A stretch of DNA of 6,469 nucleotides from an uncultured Eggerthellaceae bacterium (GCA_947565915.1 CANOHY010000069.1:1-6469); one strand, 5' to 3'; shown: positions 1 to 6,220, counted from the stretch's first letter. Numbers and translations are program-made. Notes: generated by a model not told the origin, from the sequence alone.

Positions 1-658
1 TGATGCCAAGACTATTGCTAAAATCGAACGTGCAAGTAGCGGGTGCTGTTGGCGCTTCGCCGGCTTTAACAATATATTTGCCGTTTGCGTCAGCCTCAAT
101 TGTTTTCACTACCTTGCCCGATGTCGTACCCCAGAAGACTGCCGAGATTGAATCGGTTGCATTAGCTTGAGTTGCAAGGGATTCGCGCGCATCCGATGCT
201 TCGGTGCTCGGAGCTGGCGTAGAGAGGCTTTGCTCGGCAGAAACGCTTTCGTCGGTAGCCTCTTCATCTTGGGTATCCGCTTCATCTTCGGCAGTTGGCT
301 CATCGGCCTGTGCGGCGTCATTGTTTTCCAGCGAATTGTCGGCGAGATTGCTGGTTACCGTATCAGCATCTTCGCTCGCTGCATTATCGGCCTTAATGAC
401 CTCATCGATTGCATTGTTTTCAACCGGGGTGGTTTCGGAAATATCAGAGGAAATCTGATTGAAGCCTTCTTCGCTGATTGCGTTCTCTTGCGTAGCCTCA
501 CTCAGGTCAGGTTCAGCAGCTAAAGCCCCCCGCTCATTTGCCAAGGCGAATTGCGGCGCGCTCATGCCGCAAACAAGCGTGAGGACGCATACGATGGATA
601 CCATTGCCCGTGCAAACGGTTGCGATGCCTTCAGCTTGGCCCGAATCGCTTCCTGCAT
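1..658 (-). CDS. Secreted protein with acidic low-complexity stalk (N-terminal 219 codons, runs off left edge)
   Basis: The frame is open from an ATG at 656-658 to the window edge, giving 219 codons with no stop. The start is supported by AAGGAG seven to eight bases upstream and by a promoter further up. Residues 1-40 form a classical Sec signal peptide: basic residues (R6, K8, K10, R17), a hydrophobic core (about 19-34) and an AxA-like site FALA|NE, cleaving after A40. There is no lipobox. Residues 41-164 are an acidic, Ala/Ser/Thr-rich segment with 34 Asp/Glu and only 3 Lys/Arg among 124 residues, typical of an extended wall-spanning linker. From about residue 165 the composition becomes that of a folded domain (AVFWGTTSGK, then GKYIVKAG). 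I do not recognise this domain. The likely role is an exported or cell-surface protein; anchoring signals would lie beyond the window. Base composition is more AT-rich than argS or the carbamoyltransferase gene. Confidence is high for a real secreted protein; no function is assigned. Confidence 0.87.
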   Translation of the reverse strand, partial: MQEAIRAKLKASQPFARAMVSIVCVLTLVCGMSAPQFALANERGALAAEPDLSEATQENAISEEGFNQISSDISETTPVENNAIDEVIKADNAASEDADTVTSNLADNSLENNDAAQADEPTAEDEADTQDEEATDESVSAEQSLSTPAPSTEASDARESLATQANATDSISAVFWGTTSGKVVKTIEADANGKYIVKAGEAPTAPATCTFDFSNSLGI

Positions 659-666
659 CTTTATTC

Positions 667-673
667 TCCTTTT
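667..673 (-). promoter_or_regulatory. Ribosome binding site of the secreted-protein gene
   Basis: On the minus strand AAAGGAGAATAAAG precedes the ATG at 658. AGGAG matches the anti-Shine-Dalgarno core at good spacing (about 7 bases), which fixes the start codon. Confidence 0.8.
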
Positions 674-709
674 CTCCCTCGGCAAATCCTTACGATTCAA
701 TATCAGCAA

Positions 710-727
710 TGTTACAGCTTTCTAACA
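710..727. promoter_or_regulatory. 18-nt inverted repeat at the start of the secreted-protein transcript
   Basis: TGTTA and TAACA form perfect 5-base arms around an 8-base centre. The repeat lies just downstream of the predicted transcription start (about 729), where either an operator or a short 5' UTR hairpin would be effective. Short arms like these can arise by chance, so this is a weak call. Confidence 0.3.
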
Positions 728-735
728 GGATATGC

Positions 736-763
736 ATCATATGAATATCGATAGCAAGGTCAA
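736..763 (-). promoter_or_regulatory. Sigma-70-type promoter of the secreted-protein gene
   Basis: On the minus strand TTGACC (758-763) and TATGAT (736-741) are separated by 16 bases. Each hexamer has one mismatch to the consensus. The predicted start is near 729, giving a 5' UTR of about 70 bases. This is the best two-box promoter in the window and suggests that the gene is transcribed independently of the upstream carbamoyltransferase gene. Confidence 0.6.
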
Positions 764-793
764 ATGAACGGTCATAGGCGTTTCGCGCAGGTA

Positions 794-820
794 ATCGGAC
801 TTCTAATCCTACGGCTGCAG
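794..820 (+). repeat. tRNA-Arg(UCU) fragment (anticodon arm, variable loop, part of T stem)
   Basis: These 27 bases align without gaps to 2086-2112 of the intact tRNA-Arg(UCU), with 25 identities. The first 16 bases are identical, from base 26 through the anticodon stem, the UCU loop and three bases of the 3' stem. Differences are G2102 to T810 and T2107 to C815. Homology stops abruptly on both sides: 5' at base 26, and 3' at the fourth T-stem base. The D arm and acceptor stem are missing, so this cannot be a functional tRNA. It lies in the gap between the carbamoyltransferase and secreted-protein genes, in the same orientation as the intact tRNA. tRNA anticodon and T-arm segments are standard attachment sites for tyrosine integrases, so it may be an att relic. 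The alternative is a partial tRNA duplication that has decayed. Confidence 0.8.
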
Positions 821-933
821 CATCGCTCGCATAGCTTCTAGATGCCTTATAACGTTTCATTCCGACCTTGACCATCTCGCCTAGGAACCTTCGGATTGCT
901 CAGGTACGCGAGTGAGGCTTGGAGCGGCAAGCG

Positions 934-1941
934 TCACGCGAGAGGTGCGTCAGACAGGGTGGCGTACATGATGGCCTTAATCGCATGCATCCTGTTCTCG
1001 GCTTCGTCGAACACGCGCGAGCGCGGCCCCTCGAACACCTCGTTGGTCACTTCCATCTCGGTGATGCCAAAGCGCTCGAATATGTCAGCGCCCACTTTCG
1101 TCTTCGTGTCGTGATACGCCGGAAGGCAATGCAAGAACACTCCATCAGGGTTCATGAGCGACATCACGCGCTCGTTCACCTGGTAAGGCGAAAGAGCATC
1201 GATGCGCGATGCCCACACCTCGTCGGGCTCGCCCATCGATACCCATACATCGGTGTAGACAGCATCAGCACCCGTGCATGCCTGCTCCACACTATCGGTT
1301 ACTTGAATGGTTGAGCCATTTTCGGTAGCGATCTTGCTGCAAAGCTCCACCAGCCACTCTTCAGGCTGGTTCGAAATGGGACCGCAAGCCACGTAGTCGA
1401 TGCCAAGCTTGGCGCACACCACCATGAGCGAGTTCGCCACGTTGTTGCGCGCATCGCCCATGAAGACGAGCTTGCGTCCAGCCAAGTCTTCCCCGAAGCA
1501 TTCGCGCAAGGTGAGCATGTCGGCGATCATCTGCGTGGGATGCCATTCGTCGGTAAGCCCGTTCCAAACCGGGCAATCGGCGTATTCGGCAAGCTCTTCT
1601 ACGATCTGCTGTCCGAATCCGCGATACTCGATGCCGTCATAGAAGCGTGAGAGCACGCGCGCAGTGTCGGCGATGGACTCCTTCTTCGACACCTGTGAGC
1701 TCTGCGGGTCGAGGAACGTCACGCCCATGCCCAAGTCGTAGCCAGCAACCTCGAACGAGCAGCGCGTGCGCGTGGACGTCTTCTCGAACAGCAGCACGAT
1801 GTTCTTGCCCTCTAGGTAGCGATGCAGCACGCCGCGCGCCTTCATGTCCTTGAACTTGGCAGCGAGGTCGATCAAGTGGCGTATGTCATCGCTCGAGAAG
1901 TCGAGCAGCTTCAAGTAGTCGCGTCCTTTGAGGCTTGCCAT
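934..1941 (-). CDS. argF: Ornithine carbamoyltransferase (ArgI/ArcB type)
   Basis: This 335-residue cytoplasmic enzyme interconverts carbamoyl phosphate plus ornithine and citrulline plus phosphate. Visible motifs are the carbamoyl-phosphate site STRTR (56-60), HPTQ (134-137), DVWVSMGE (231-238), the ornithine-side loop HCLPA (271-275) and the C-terminal ENRMH (315-319). Length matches the E. coli ArgI and Pseudomonas ArcB class (about 334-336). I chose ATG 1941 because GAAAGGA lies six bases upstream and the protein then begins MASLKGRDYLKLLDF, as in relatives; in-frame GTG 1959, ATG 1956 and ATG 1947 also exist. Sequence alone does not separate anabolic ArgF from catabolic ArcB. No arginine biosynthesis or arginine deiminase genes are adjacent, so the symbol is the generic one and arcB is an open alternative. 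The gene has its own TATAAT box and stands alone. No clear terminator follows it. Confidence 0.96.
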   Translation of the reverse strand: MASLKGRDYLKLLDFSSDDIRHLIDLAAKFKDMKARGVLHRYLEGKNIVLLFEKTSTRTRCSFEVAGYDLGMGVTFLDPQSSQVSKKESIADTARVLSRFYDGIEYRGFGQQIVEELAEYADCPVWNGLTDEWHPTQMIADMLTLRECFGEDLAGRKLVFMGDARNNVANSLMVVCAKLGIDYVACGPISNQPEEWLVELCSKIATENGSTIQVTDSVEQACTGADAVYTDVWVSMGEPDEVWASRIDALSPYQVNERVMSLMNPDGVFLHCLPAYHDTKTKVGADIFERFGITEMEVTNEVFEGPRSRVFDEAENRMHAIKAIMYATLSDAPLA

Positions 1942-1975
1942 GGGCATTCCTTTCATCACATGCCGTAAAGTGCAA

Positions 1976-1981
1976 ATTATA
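1976..1981 (-). promoter_or_regulatory. -10 box of the ornithine carbamoyltransferase gene
   Basis: A perfect TATAAT is read on the minus strand, with a predicted start near 1969 and a leader of about 28 bases to ATG 1941. There is no good -35 hexamer at 16-18 bases, so expression may need an activator or tolerate a weak -35. I saw no ArgR-type palindrome overlapping it. Confidence 0.55.
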
Positions 1982-2024
1982 GCTATGCCTCAGGCGATAC
2001 GGCGAGAGAAGCGCCAAATTGCGC

Positions 2025-2030
2025 TATGAT
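2025..2030 (+). promoter_or_regulatory. Possible -10 box of tRNA-Arg(UCU)
   Basis: TATGAT on the plus strand lies about 30 bases before the tRNA 5' end, a plausible distance. No -35 match is seen at the usual spacing. It is divergent to the carbamoyltransferase promoter, the two -10 boxes being about 45 bases apart. A perfect 10-base palindrome GCAGCGCTGC (2034-2043) sits at the likely transcription start. Confidence 0.35.
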
Positions 2031-2060
2031 GATGCAGCGCTGCTTGCGCTGTTCGCATGC

Positions 2061-2136
2061 GCGCCCATGGCTCAACGGATAGAGCATCGGACTTCTAATC
2101 CGACGGTTGCAGGTTCGAGTCCTGCTGGGCGCGCCA
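2061..2136 (+). tRNA. tRNA-Arg (anticodon UCU)
   Basis: A complete cloverleaf is visible. The acceptor GCGCCCA pairs with TGGGCGC. The D stem is GCTC/GAGC with loop AACGGATA. The anticodon stem TCGGA/TCCGA encloses loop CTTCTAA (anticodon TCT at 2094-2096). The T stem GCAGG/CCTGC encloses TTCGAGT. The discriminator is G2133 and CCA is encoded (2134-2136). It reads AGA codons (and AGG by wobble) and is a substrate of the ArgS encoded at 4469-6205. It is the only plus-strand gene here. It ends directly against the dapL stop codon, so any terminator must lie inside dapL. Its anticodon region is duplicated at 794-820. Confidence 0.98.
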
Positions 2137-3357
2137 CTACTTCATCAGCGTGCGGATGCGGTCCATGGCTTCGCGCGTTGCATCGGCGTCGCCAAAGGCG
2201 GTCAGGCGAACATAGCCCTCCCCTGCCGGCCCGAAGCCCGCACCAGGCGTGGTGATCACTCCCGCCTTCTCCAGCAACATGGTGAAGAATTCCCACGACC
2301 CAATGCCATCGGGCGTTTTCACCCAGGCATAGGGACTGTTCACGGCGCCATACACCTCGAAGCCCGCTTCGGTGAGCGCATCCTTTATCACGCGCGCATT
2401 CTGGCGATAGTATTCGAGCGTCTCTTCCACCTGGTGCTTGCCTTCGGGCGTGTAGATAGCTGCCGCACCACGCTGGATCACATAGGAAGCTCCATTGAAC
2501 TTCGTAGTCTGGCGCCTGTTCCACATGGCATTCAAGCTTTGGCCGTCGCGCACCAAGTCGTGCGGCACCACCGTGTAGCCGCATCGGGCGCCTGTGAATC
2601 CCGCCGTCTTGCTGAACGAGCGGAACTCGATGGCACAGCTCTTCGCGCCAGGAATCTCGAAAATGGAATGCGGGATGTCAGGCTCCACGATGAAGCGCTC
2701 GTAAGCGGCATCGAACATGATGATGGAACCATGCTCGTTCGCATAATCGACCCAAGCCTGCAACTGGTCGCGGTTCAGCACCGTTCCCGTTGGGTTGTTC
2801 GGGGAGCACAGATAGATCACGTCCACCGTCTCAGTGGGAATCTGAGGACAAAAGCCATTCTCGGCCGTTGTGGGCATGTAATGGATGCGCGTCCAGGCAC
2901 CAGCTGCCTCGTCGTAATCGCCCGCACGCCCGGCCATGGCGTTCGAATCCACGTATACGGGATACACCGGATCGCATACCGCGATAACGTTATCAGGGCC
3001 AAGCAAATCGCCGATGTTGCCGCAATCGCTCTTGGCGCCATCCGATATGAAGATCTCGTCGGGAGCGATGTCCACGCCGCGTGCCGCAAAGTCGTTTTGG
3101 GCAATGGCCTCTCGCAACCACGGATATCCCTGTTCGGGACCATAGCCAGCGAAGGTCTCTTTGCGCGATAGGTCGTCAACGCCCGCATGAAGCGCCTCCA
3201 CAACGGCAGGCGCCAAAGGCTGGGTAACATCGCCGATGCCCATCTTGATGAGCTTCACTTCAGGGTGTGCTGCCGAATACGCAGCGGTGCGCTGGGCGAT
3301 GTCCGAGAACAGGTAGCTGCCAGGCAGCTTGGCATAGTTTTCATTCAGCTGAACCAT
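2137..3357 (-). CDS. dapL: LL-diaminopimelate aminotransferase
   Basis: This is a 406-residue PLP-dependent fold-type I aminotransferase (EC 2.6.1.83). It converts tetrahydrodipicolinate plus glutamate to LL-diaminopimelate plus 2-oxoglutarate in one step, bypassing DapD, DapC and DapE, and feeds peptidoglycan and lysine synthesis. Diagnostic features are the N-terminus NENYAKLPGSYLF, then MGIGDVTQPLAP (39-50), FAGYGPEQGY (69-78), SDGAKSDCGN (105-114), SPNNPTG (185-191), the PLP-contact Asp in FDAAYERF (D216) and the Schiff-base lysine in SFSKTAGFTG (K250), plus a late carboxylate-binding Arg in GYVRL (R384). Length is normal. I chose ATG 3357 because GAAGGGA lies five bases upstream and the family N-terminus begins there. 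The frame stays open a further 82 codons to 3603 through a palindrome and into the neighbouring gene, but that extension has no family similarity. The TAG stop abuts the tRNA-Arg CCA end. Confidence 0.97.
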   Translation of the reverse strand: MVQLNENYAKLPGSYLFSDIAQRTAAYSAAHPEVKLIKMGIGDVTQPLAPAVVEALHAGVDDLSRKETFAGYGPEQGYPWLREAIAQNDFAARGVDIAPDEIFISDGAKSDCGNIGDLLGPDNVIAVCDPVYPVYVDSNAMAGRAGDYDEAAGAWTRIHYMPTTAENGFCPQIPTETVDVIYLCSPNNPTGTVLNRDQLQAWVDYANEHGSIIMFDAAYERFIVEPDIPHSIFEIPGAKSCAIEFRSFSKTAGFTGARCGYTVVPHDLVRDGQSLNAMWNRRQTTKFNGASYVIQRGAAAIYTPEGKHQVEETLEYYRQNARVIKDALTEAGFEVYGAVNSPYAWVKTPDGIGSWEFFTMLLEKAGVITTPGAGFGPAGEGYVRLTAFGDADATREAMDRIRTLMK

Positions 3358-3443
3358 GAAAATCCCTTCAAAACAGTTATTCTCACCTAGTAAACAAACG
3401 CCATGATACGCCATCTGAAATAGTGAAAACCGACAATTTGTTT

Positions 3444-3526
3444 CGCTTGGGGTAAAGCCGTAATTTTCAACCCCCCGCAGGGAGCGCAGCGACTGAGGAG
3501 TGAAAACGAAGGTTTTGCACCAAGCG
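3444..3526. repeat. 83-nt palindromic hairpin element upstream of dapL
   Basis: The outer arms are CGCTTGG (3444-3450) and CCAAGCG (3520-3526). Pairing continues in the same register through GGTAAAGCC/GGTTTTGC (3452-3459 with 3511-3518, including G-T pairs) and TTTTCA/TGAAAA (3464-3469 with 3501-3506 on the other side), and on to C-run/GAGGAG (3471-3474 with 3497-3500) and CAG/CTG (3478-3480 with 3493-3495), leaving a loop of about 12 bases. Neither end carries a T-run, so it is not a standard intrinsic terminator. It lies between the phosphoesterase stop and dapL start. It may be a dispersed palindromic repeat (REP/MITE-like), a structured 5' UTR, or a factor-dependent transcript end. Register conservation over about 27 positions per arm makes chance unlikely. 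Confidence 0.65.
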
Positions 3527-3562
3527 CCCCAACACACACTGGCACACCATCGCATTCGTTTT

Positions 3563-4405
3563 CTATAAGAAGTTAGCCGCCAACCCCTCGTAGGTGTCGG
3601 CAACCGTCGTCCATGAAGGAATCACCAGCTCAAGAGGACAATCGAGCGGTCGTGCCTGCCCATCTTCTATTACCAAGAAGCTGCCATCGCCCACAGGAGT
3701 TCCCGTCCGCATGAGCGAAAGCGTATCGCAAAACCATATCTCTTCTTTGAAGTCAGGAATCATCTCTTGAGCGTTGCAGCAAGTCGTAACCGGCGAATGG
3801 CCCACCACTTGCTTTGTGAAATGCAGCGGGTCGTCAATCAACTCATGACGGTCGGCCCAAAGAGGTCCTGGCAGCTCGAAGCCTCCGCGCGCTGGTCCGC
3901 ACCAAGCTAGCATGTCCCATACGAGCTCATCACCGCTGTCGTACATCTCGTTCAGCCAGAAGGCAGCTTCTCGTACCGAAACATCGCGCGCCAGATTGTG
4001 CGAGAACCAGCTTTGAGTCACGCCTGCATGAGTGAGCAAGTACCCATCGGTTTCCAGCGCCATGCGCGGCTCTAGCTTCAGCAACATGTCGCAAACCTCA
4101 TCGCGCACGTCCATATGCGTCCCCGACAGCTGCTCGCCCAGCAAATAGTAGAAGTCGTGGTTTCCCAGCAAGAAGGTCTTGGGCACATCGGCATACGTGC
4201 CCGATTTGTTCCACCAAGCAAGCGAGCGCAAAGCAGCAATAACATCGGCATCGCTGGAGGCCCATTCGTCCACGTAATCGCCCAGGAACACCACTTGGCT
4301 TGGCTGCACTATCTCGATGGCGGCGTCCACTCGTGGCAACACGAGCTGCTCTTTGTTGTGCATGTCGCCGACGACAAGCGTGCAATTAGTCTGTTTATAG
4401 TTCAT
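3563..4405 (-). CDS. Calcineurin-like metallophosphoesterase
   Basis: This 280-residue, probably cytoplasmic protein has no signal peptide or membrane segment. The metal-binding blocks of the family appear in order: GDMHN (13-17), GDYVDEW (42-48), GNHD (81-84), THAG (125-128) and VVGHSP (201-206). These supply the Asp, His and Asn ligands of a dinuclear metal site, so a phosphoester hydrolase is well supported. It departs from canonical PPP Ser/Thr phosphatases and ApaH/PrpE: the GDxHG glycine is Asn, GDxVDRG is GDYVDEW (no catalytic Arg), and GNHE is GNHD. The substrate is therefore unknown and a named phosphatase function should not be assigned. The start ATG 4405 has only a modest GAGG seven bases upstream. 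The gene lies 63 bases after argS with a TATAAT box in that gap, so it is probably transcribed separately. The terminus is at TAG 3563. Confidence 0.9.
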   Translation of the reverse strand: MNYKQTNCTLVVGDMHNKEQLVLPRVDAAIEIVQPSQVVFLGDYVDEWASSDADVIAALRSLAWWNKSGTYADVPKTFLLGNHDFYYLLGEQLSGTHMDVRDEVCDMLLKLEPRMALETDGYLLTHAGVTQSWFSHNLARDVSVREAAFWLNEMYDSGDELVWDMLAWCGPARGGFELPGPLWADRHELIDDPLHFTKQVVGHSPVTTCCNAQEMIPDFKEEIWFCDTLSLMRTGTPVGDGSFLVIEDGQARPLDCPLELVIPSWTTVADTYEGLAANFL

Positions 4406-4448
4406 GTTCGCGCCTCATTGATAGGCTCACGCTCGAATAGGCCCATGT

Positions 4449-4454
4449 ATTATA
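4449..4454 (-). promoter_or_regulatory. -10 box of the metallophosphoesterase gene
   Basis: A perfect TATAAT is read on the minus strand in the 63-base argS-phosphoesterase gap. The predicted start is near 4442, giving a leader of about 37 bases. No convincing -35 is present; the upstream position falls within the argS 3' end. Confidence 0.5.
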
Positions 4455-4468
4455 GCGCGTCTTGCAAG

Positions 4469-6205
4469 CTACATGCGCTCAGGCGCGCTCACGCCCAGCA
4501 AGCTCAAAGTGAGCGCAAGCACGATGCGCGTTGCATCGGCAAGGGCAAGTCGCGCTTCTTGAACCTTCGCTTCGGAACCCATGATGTGGCAATTCGTATA
4601 GAACTGATGGAACAAGCTTGCAAGCTCTTGAGCATAATGCGTCAAGCGGAACGGGGCGCGATCGCGAGCCGCCAGGGCGATGAGCTCGGGGAAATCGTCC
4701 AGCTTGCGCATGAGCGCCAGTTCGGCGGGGTCGCTCAAAACCGAAAGGTCAGCATCCTGCGCAATGAGCGCAGCGGCAAGCTCATCCGCCGTGGCCGCTT
4801 CGGCATTGGCTTTCGCGCTTTCCTCGCCAACCTCCGTGGCCGCCGCCTTGCGCAGAAGCGAGCATATGCGGGCATGGGCATATTGAACGTAATATACCGG
4901 GTTCGACGAATCCTGCTTCTTGGCCACCTCGATGTCGAAATCGATCATCTGGTCGGACGAGCGCGAGAGCATGAGGAAGCGAGTGGCATCCACGCCTACC
5001 TCGTCCACAAGCTCGTCGAAGGTGACCATCTCGCCCGTGCGCTTGCTCATGCGCACCGGATTGCCATCGCGCAGCAAGTTCACCAGCTGGCCAAGCACCA
5101 CCTCCAGCATGCCCGGATATCCCCATGCATCCATCATGGCCTCGCAACGCTTGATATAACCATGATGGTCGGCGCCCCAGATGTCGATGAGATGGTCGAA
5201 CCCGCGCTGCACCTTGTTATAGTGATACGCCATGTCGCTTGCGAAGTACGTGAGCTCGCCATTAGCCTTCACCAGCACGCGATCCTTGTCGTCGCCGAAC
5301 TCGGTGGAGGCGAACCAGGTGGCTCCATCCTTCTCGTACACGTAGCCTTTCTCGCGCATCGCATCCATGGCTCGCTGCACAGCAGTCTTGCCATCTTCGC
5401 CTACCACGTACAAATCGCGCTCGCTGAACCACTTGTCGAACGTGGTGCCGAAGCGCTCGAGCAAGCTGCGCTGGCGCTCGAGCATTGCCGCATAGCCGAT
5501 CTCGCGCAGGGCGATATGGCGCTCCTCTTCGGGCATGTCCTCGTATTTGCGCCCGTCACGCTCGATTATCTCGCGCGCGAGCTCGGTTACGTAAGCGCCC
5601 CCATAGCATTCCTCGGGCATGTCGACGCTGTGGCCAAGCTCTTGCAAGTAGCGCGCCTCGATGGAGTTCGCGAACACGTCCATTTGGGTGCCATGGTCGT
5701 TCACGTAGAACTCCTCGAACACATCGAAGCCTGCATGGCGCATCACGCGAGCCATGGCATCGCCGAGCGCCGCCCAACGACCATGCCCCACATGCATGGG
5801 CCCGGTCGGATTGGCGCTGATGTACTCCAGGTTCACTTTGCGCTCCTCTGCGGGAACGCTACCCCTGCCATAGCTTTCGCGCTGTTTGCGAATGGCTGCA
5901 ACCACGCCTTGCAGCGCAGCATCGGTTAGACGAAAGTTGATGAAACCGGGGCCTGCTATCTCAGCCGAAGCGATGATGTTGTTGTGCGGCAAGCGATCCA
6001 CGACGATCTGCGCAACCTCGCGCGGGTTCATATGGGCCTGCTTCGCGCTGCGCATGGCAACCGTGGATGCCCAATCGCCATTGGCGACATCGCGCGGGCG
6101 TTCCAAAGCTGCATCGGGTATCTGGGCAAGGTCGAGCGCGCCCTCTTCCACGGCATGCGCCATCGCTTCGTTGACCAGCTGCTCCAATTGCTCGCGAATC
6201 TGCAT
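4469..6205 (-). CDS. argS: Arginyl-tRNA synthetase
   Basis: This 578-residue class I aminoacyl-tRNA synthetase (EC 6.1.1.19) charges tRNA-Arg with arginine using ATP, in the cytoplasm. Domain order is normal: an N-terminal additional domain recognising the tRNA D loop (about 1-100, ending GPGFINFRL); the Rossmann catalytic core with NPTGPMHVGHGR (HIGH signature as HVGH, 138-141) and DIWGADHHG (341-349); the KMSKS-equivalent RMSKRTG (385-391); and a helical DALR anticodon-binding domain (about 455-578) ending in LGVSAPERM. E. coli ArgS has 577 residues, so the gene is full length and intact. The start ATG 6205 gives the expected N-terminus, but the Shine-Dalgarno is poor (only a G-run five bases upstream). 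A -10-like TATGAT ten bases upstream makes a nearly leaderless message possible. The tRNA-Lys terminator lies 20 bases upstream. A 604-codon open frame on the opposite strand is a compositional shadow. Confidence 0.98.
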   Translation of the reverse strand: MQIREQLEQLVNEAMAHAVEEGALDLAQIPDAALERPRDVANGDWASTVAMRSAKQAHMNPREVAQIVVDRLPHNNIIASAEIAGPGFINFRLTDAALQGVVAAIRKQRESYGRGSVPAEERKVNLEYISANPTGPMHVGHGRWAALGDAMARVMRHAGFDVFEEFYVNDHGTQMDVFANSIEARYLQELGHSVDMPEECYGGAYVTELAREIIERDGRKYEDMPEEERHIALREIGYAAMLERQRSLLERFGTTFDKWFSERDLYVVGEDGKTAVQRAMDAMREKGYVYEKDGATWFASTEFGDDKDRVLVKANGELTYFASDMAYHYNKVQRGFDHLIDIWGADHHGYIKRCEAMMDAWGYPGMLEVVLGQLVNLLRDGNPVRMSKRTGEMVTFDELVDEVGVDATRFLMLSRSSDQMIDFDIEVAKKQDSSNPVYYVQYAHARICSLLRKAAATEVGEESAKANAEAATADELAAALIAQDADLSVLSDPAELALMRKLDDFPELIALAARDRAPFRLTHYAQELASLFHQFYTNCHIMGSEAKVQEARLALADATRIVLALTLSLLGVSAPERM

Positions 6206-6214
6206 AAGGCCCCC

Positions 6215-6220
6215 ATCATA
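6215..6220 (-). promoter_or_regulatory. Possible -10 box of argS (near-leaderless)
   Basis: TATGAT is read on the minus strand just after the tRNA-Lys terminator. The predicted start would fall within about 1-4 bases of the argS ATG. No good -35 is seen; that position falls inside the terminator stem. It overlaps the terminator U-tract, so the match could be incidental. Confidence 0.3.

Noticed and set aside
167..523. 118-codon hydrophobic-looking open frame on the plus strand
   Set aside because: It is opposite the acidic stalk; complements of Glu and Asp codons encode Phe, Leu and Ile, which gives a false membrane-protein look.
690..875. 61-codon minus-strand open frame in the gap before the secreted protein
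   Set aside because: Part of it is the antisense translation of the tRNA-Arg fragment, it covers the secreted-protein promoter, and it has no convincing ribosome binding site.
1942..2060. ArgR operator at the carbamoyltransferase promoter
   Set aside because: No ARG-box-like palindrome of the known form is recognisable around the TATAAT box.
2107..3171. 354-codon open frame on the plus strand
   Set aside because: It starts inside tRNA-Arg and runs antisense to dapL; no domain or ribosome binding site supports it.
3444..3526. The palindrome as an intrinsic terminator or lysine riboswitch
   Set aside because: Neither side has a T-run, and the conserved L-box core and multi-helix arrangement are absent.
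3358..3603. 82-codon N-terminal extension of dapL
   Set aside because: The frame is open, but it reads through the palindrome and into the phosphoesterase gene, has no family similarity, and ATG 3357 has a ribosome binding site and the expected N-terminus.
4115..5929. 604-codon open frame on the plus strand
   Set aside because: It lies opposite argS and the phosphoesterase gene, crosses both genes and their intergenic gap, has no recognisable domain, and is explained by codon composition of the real minus-strand genes.
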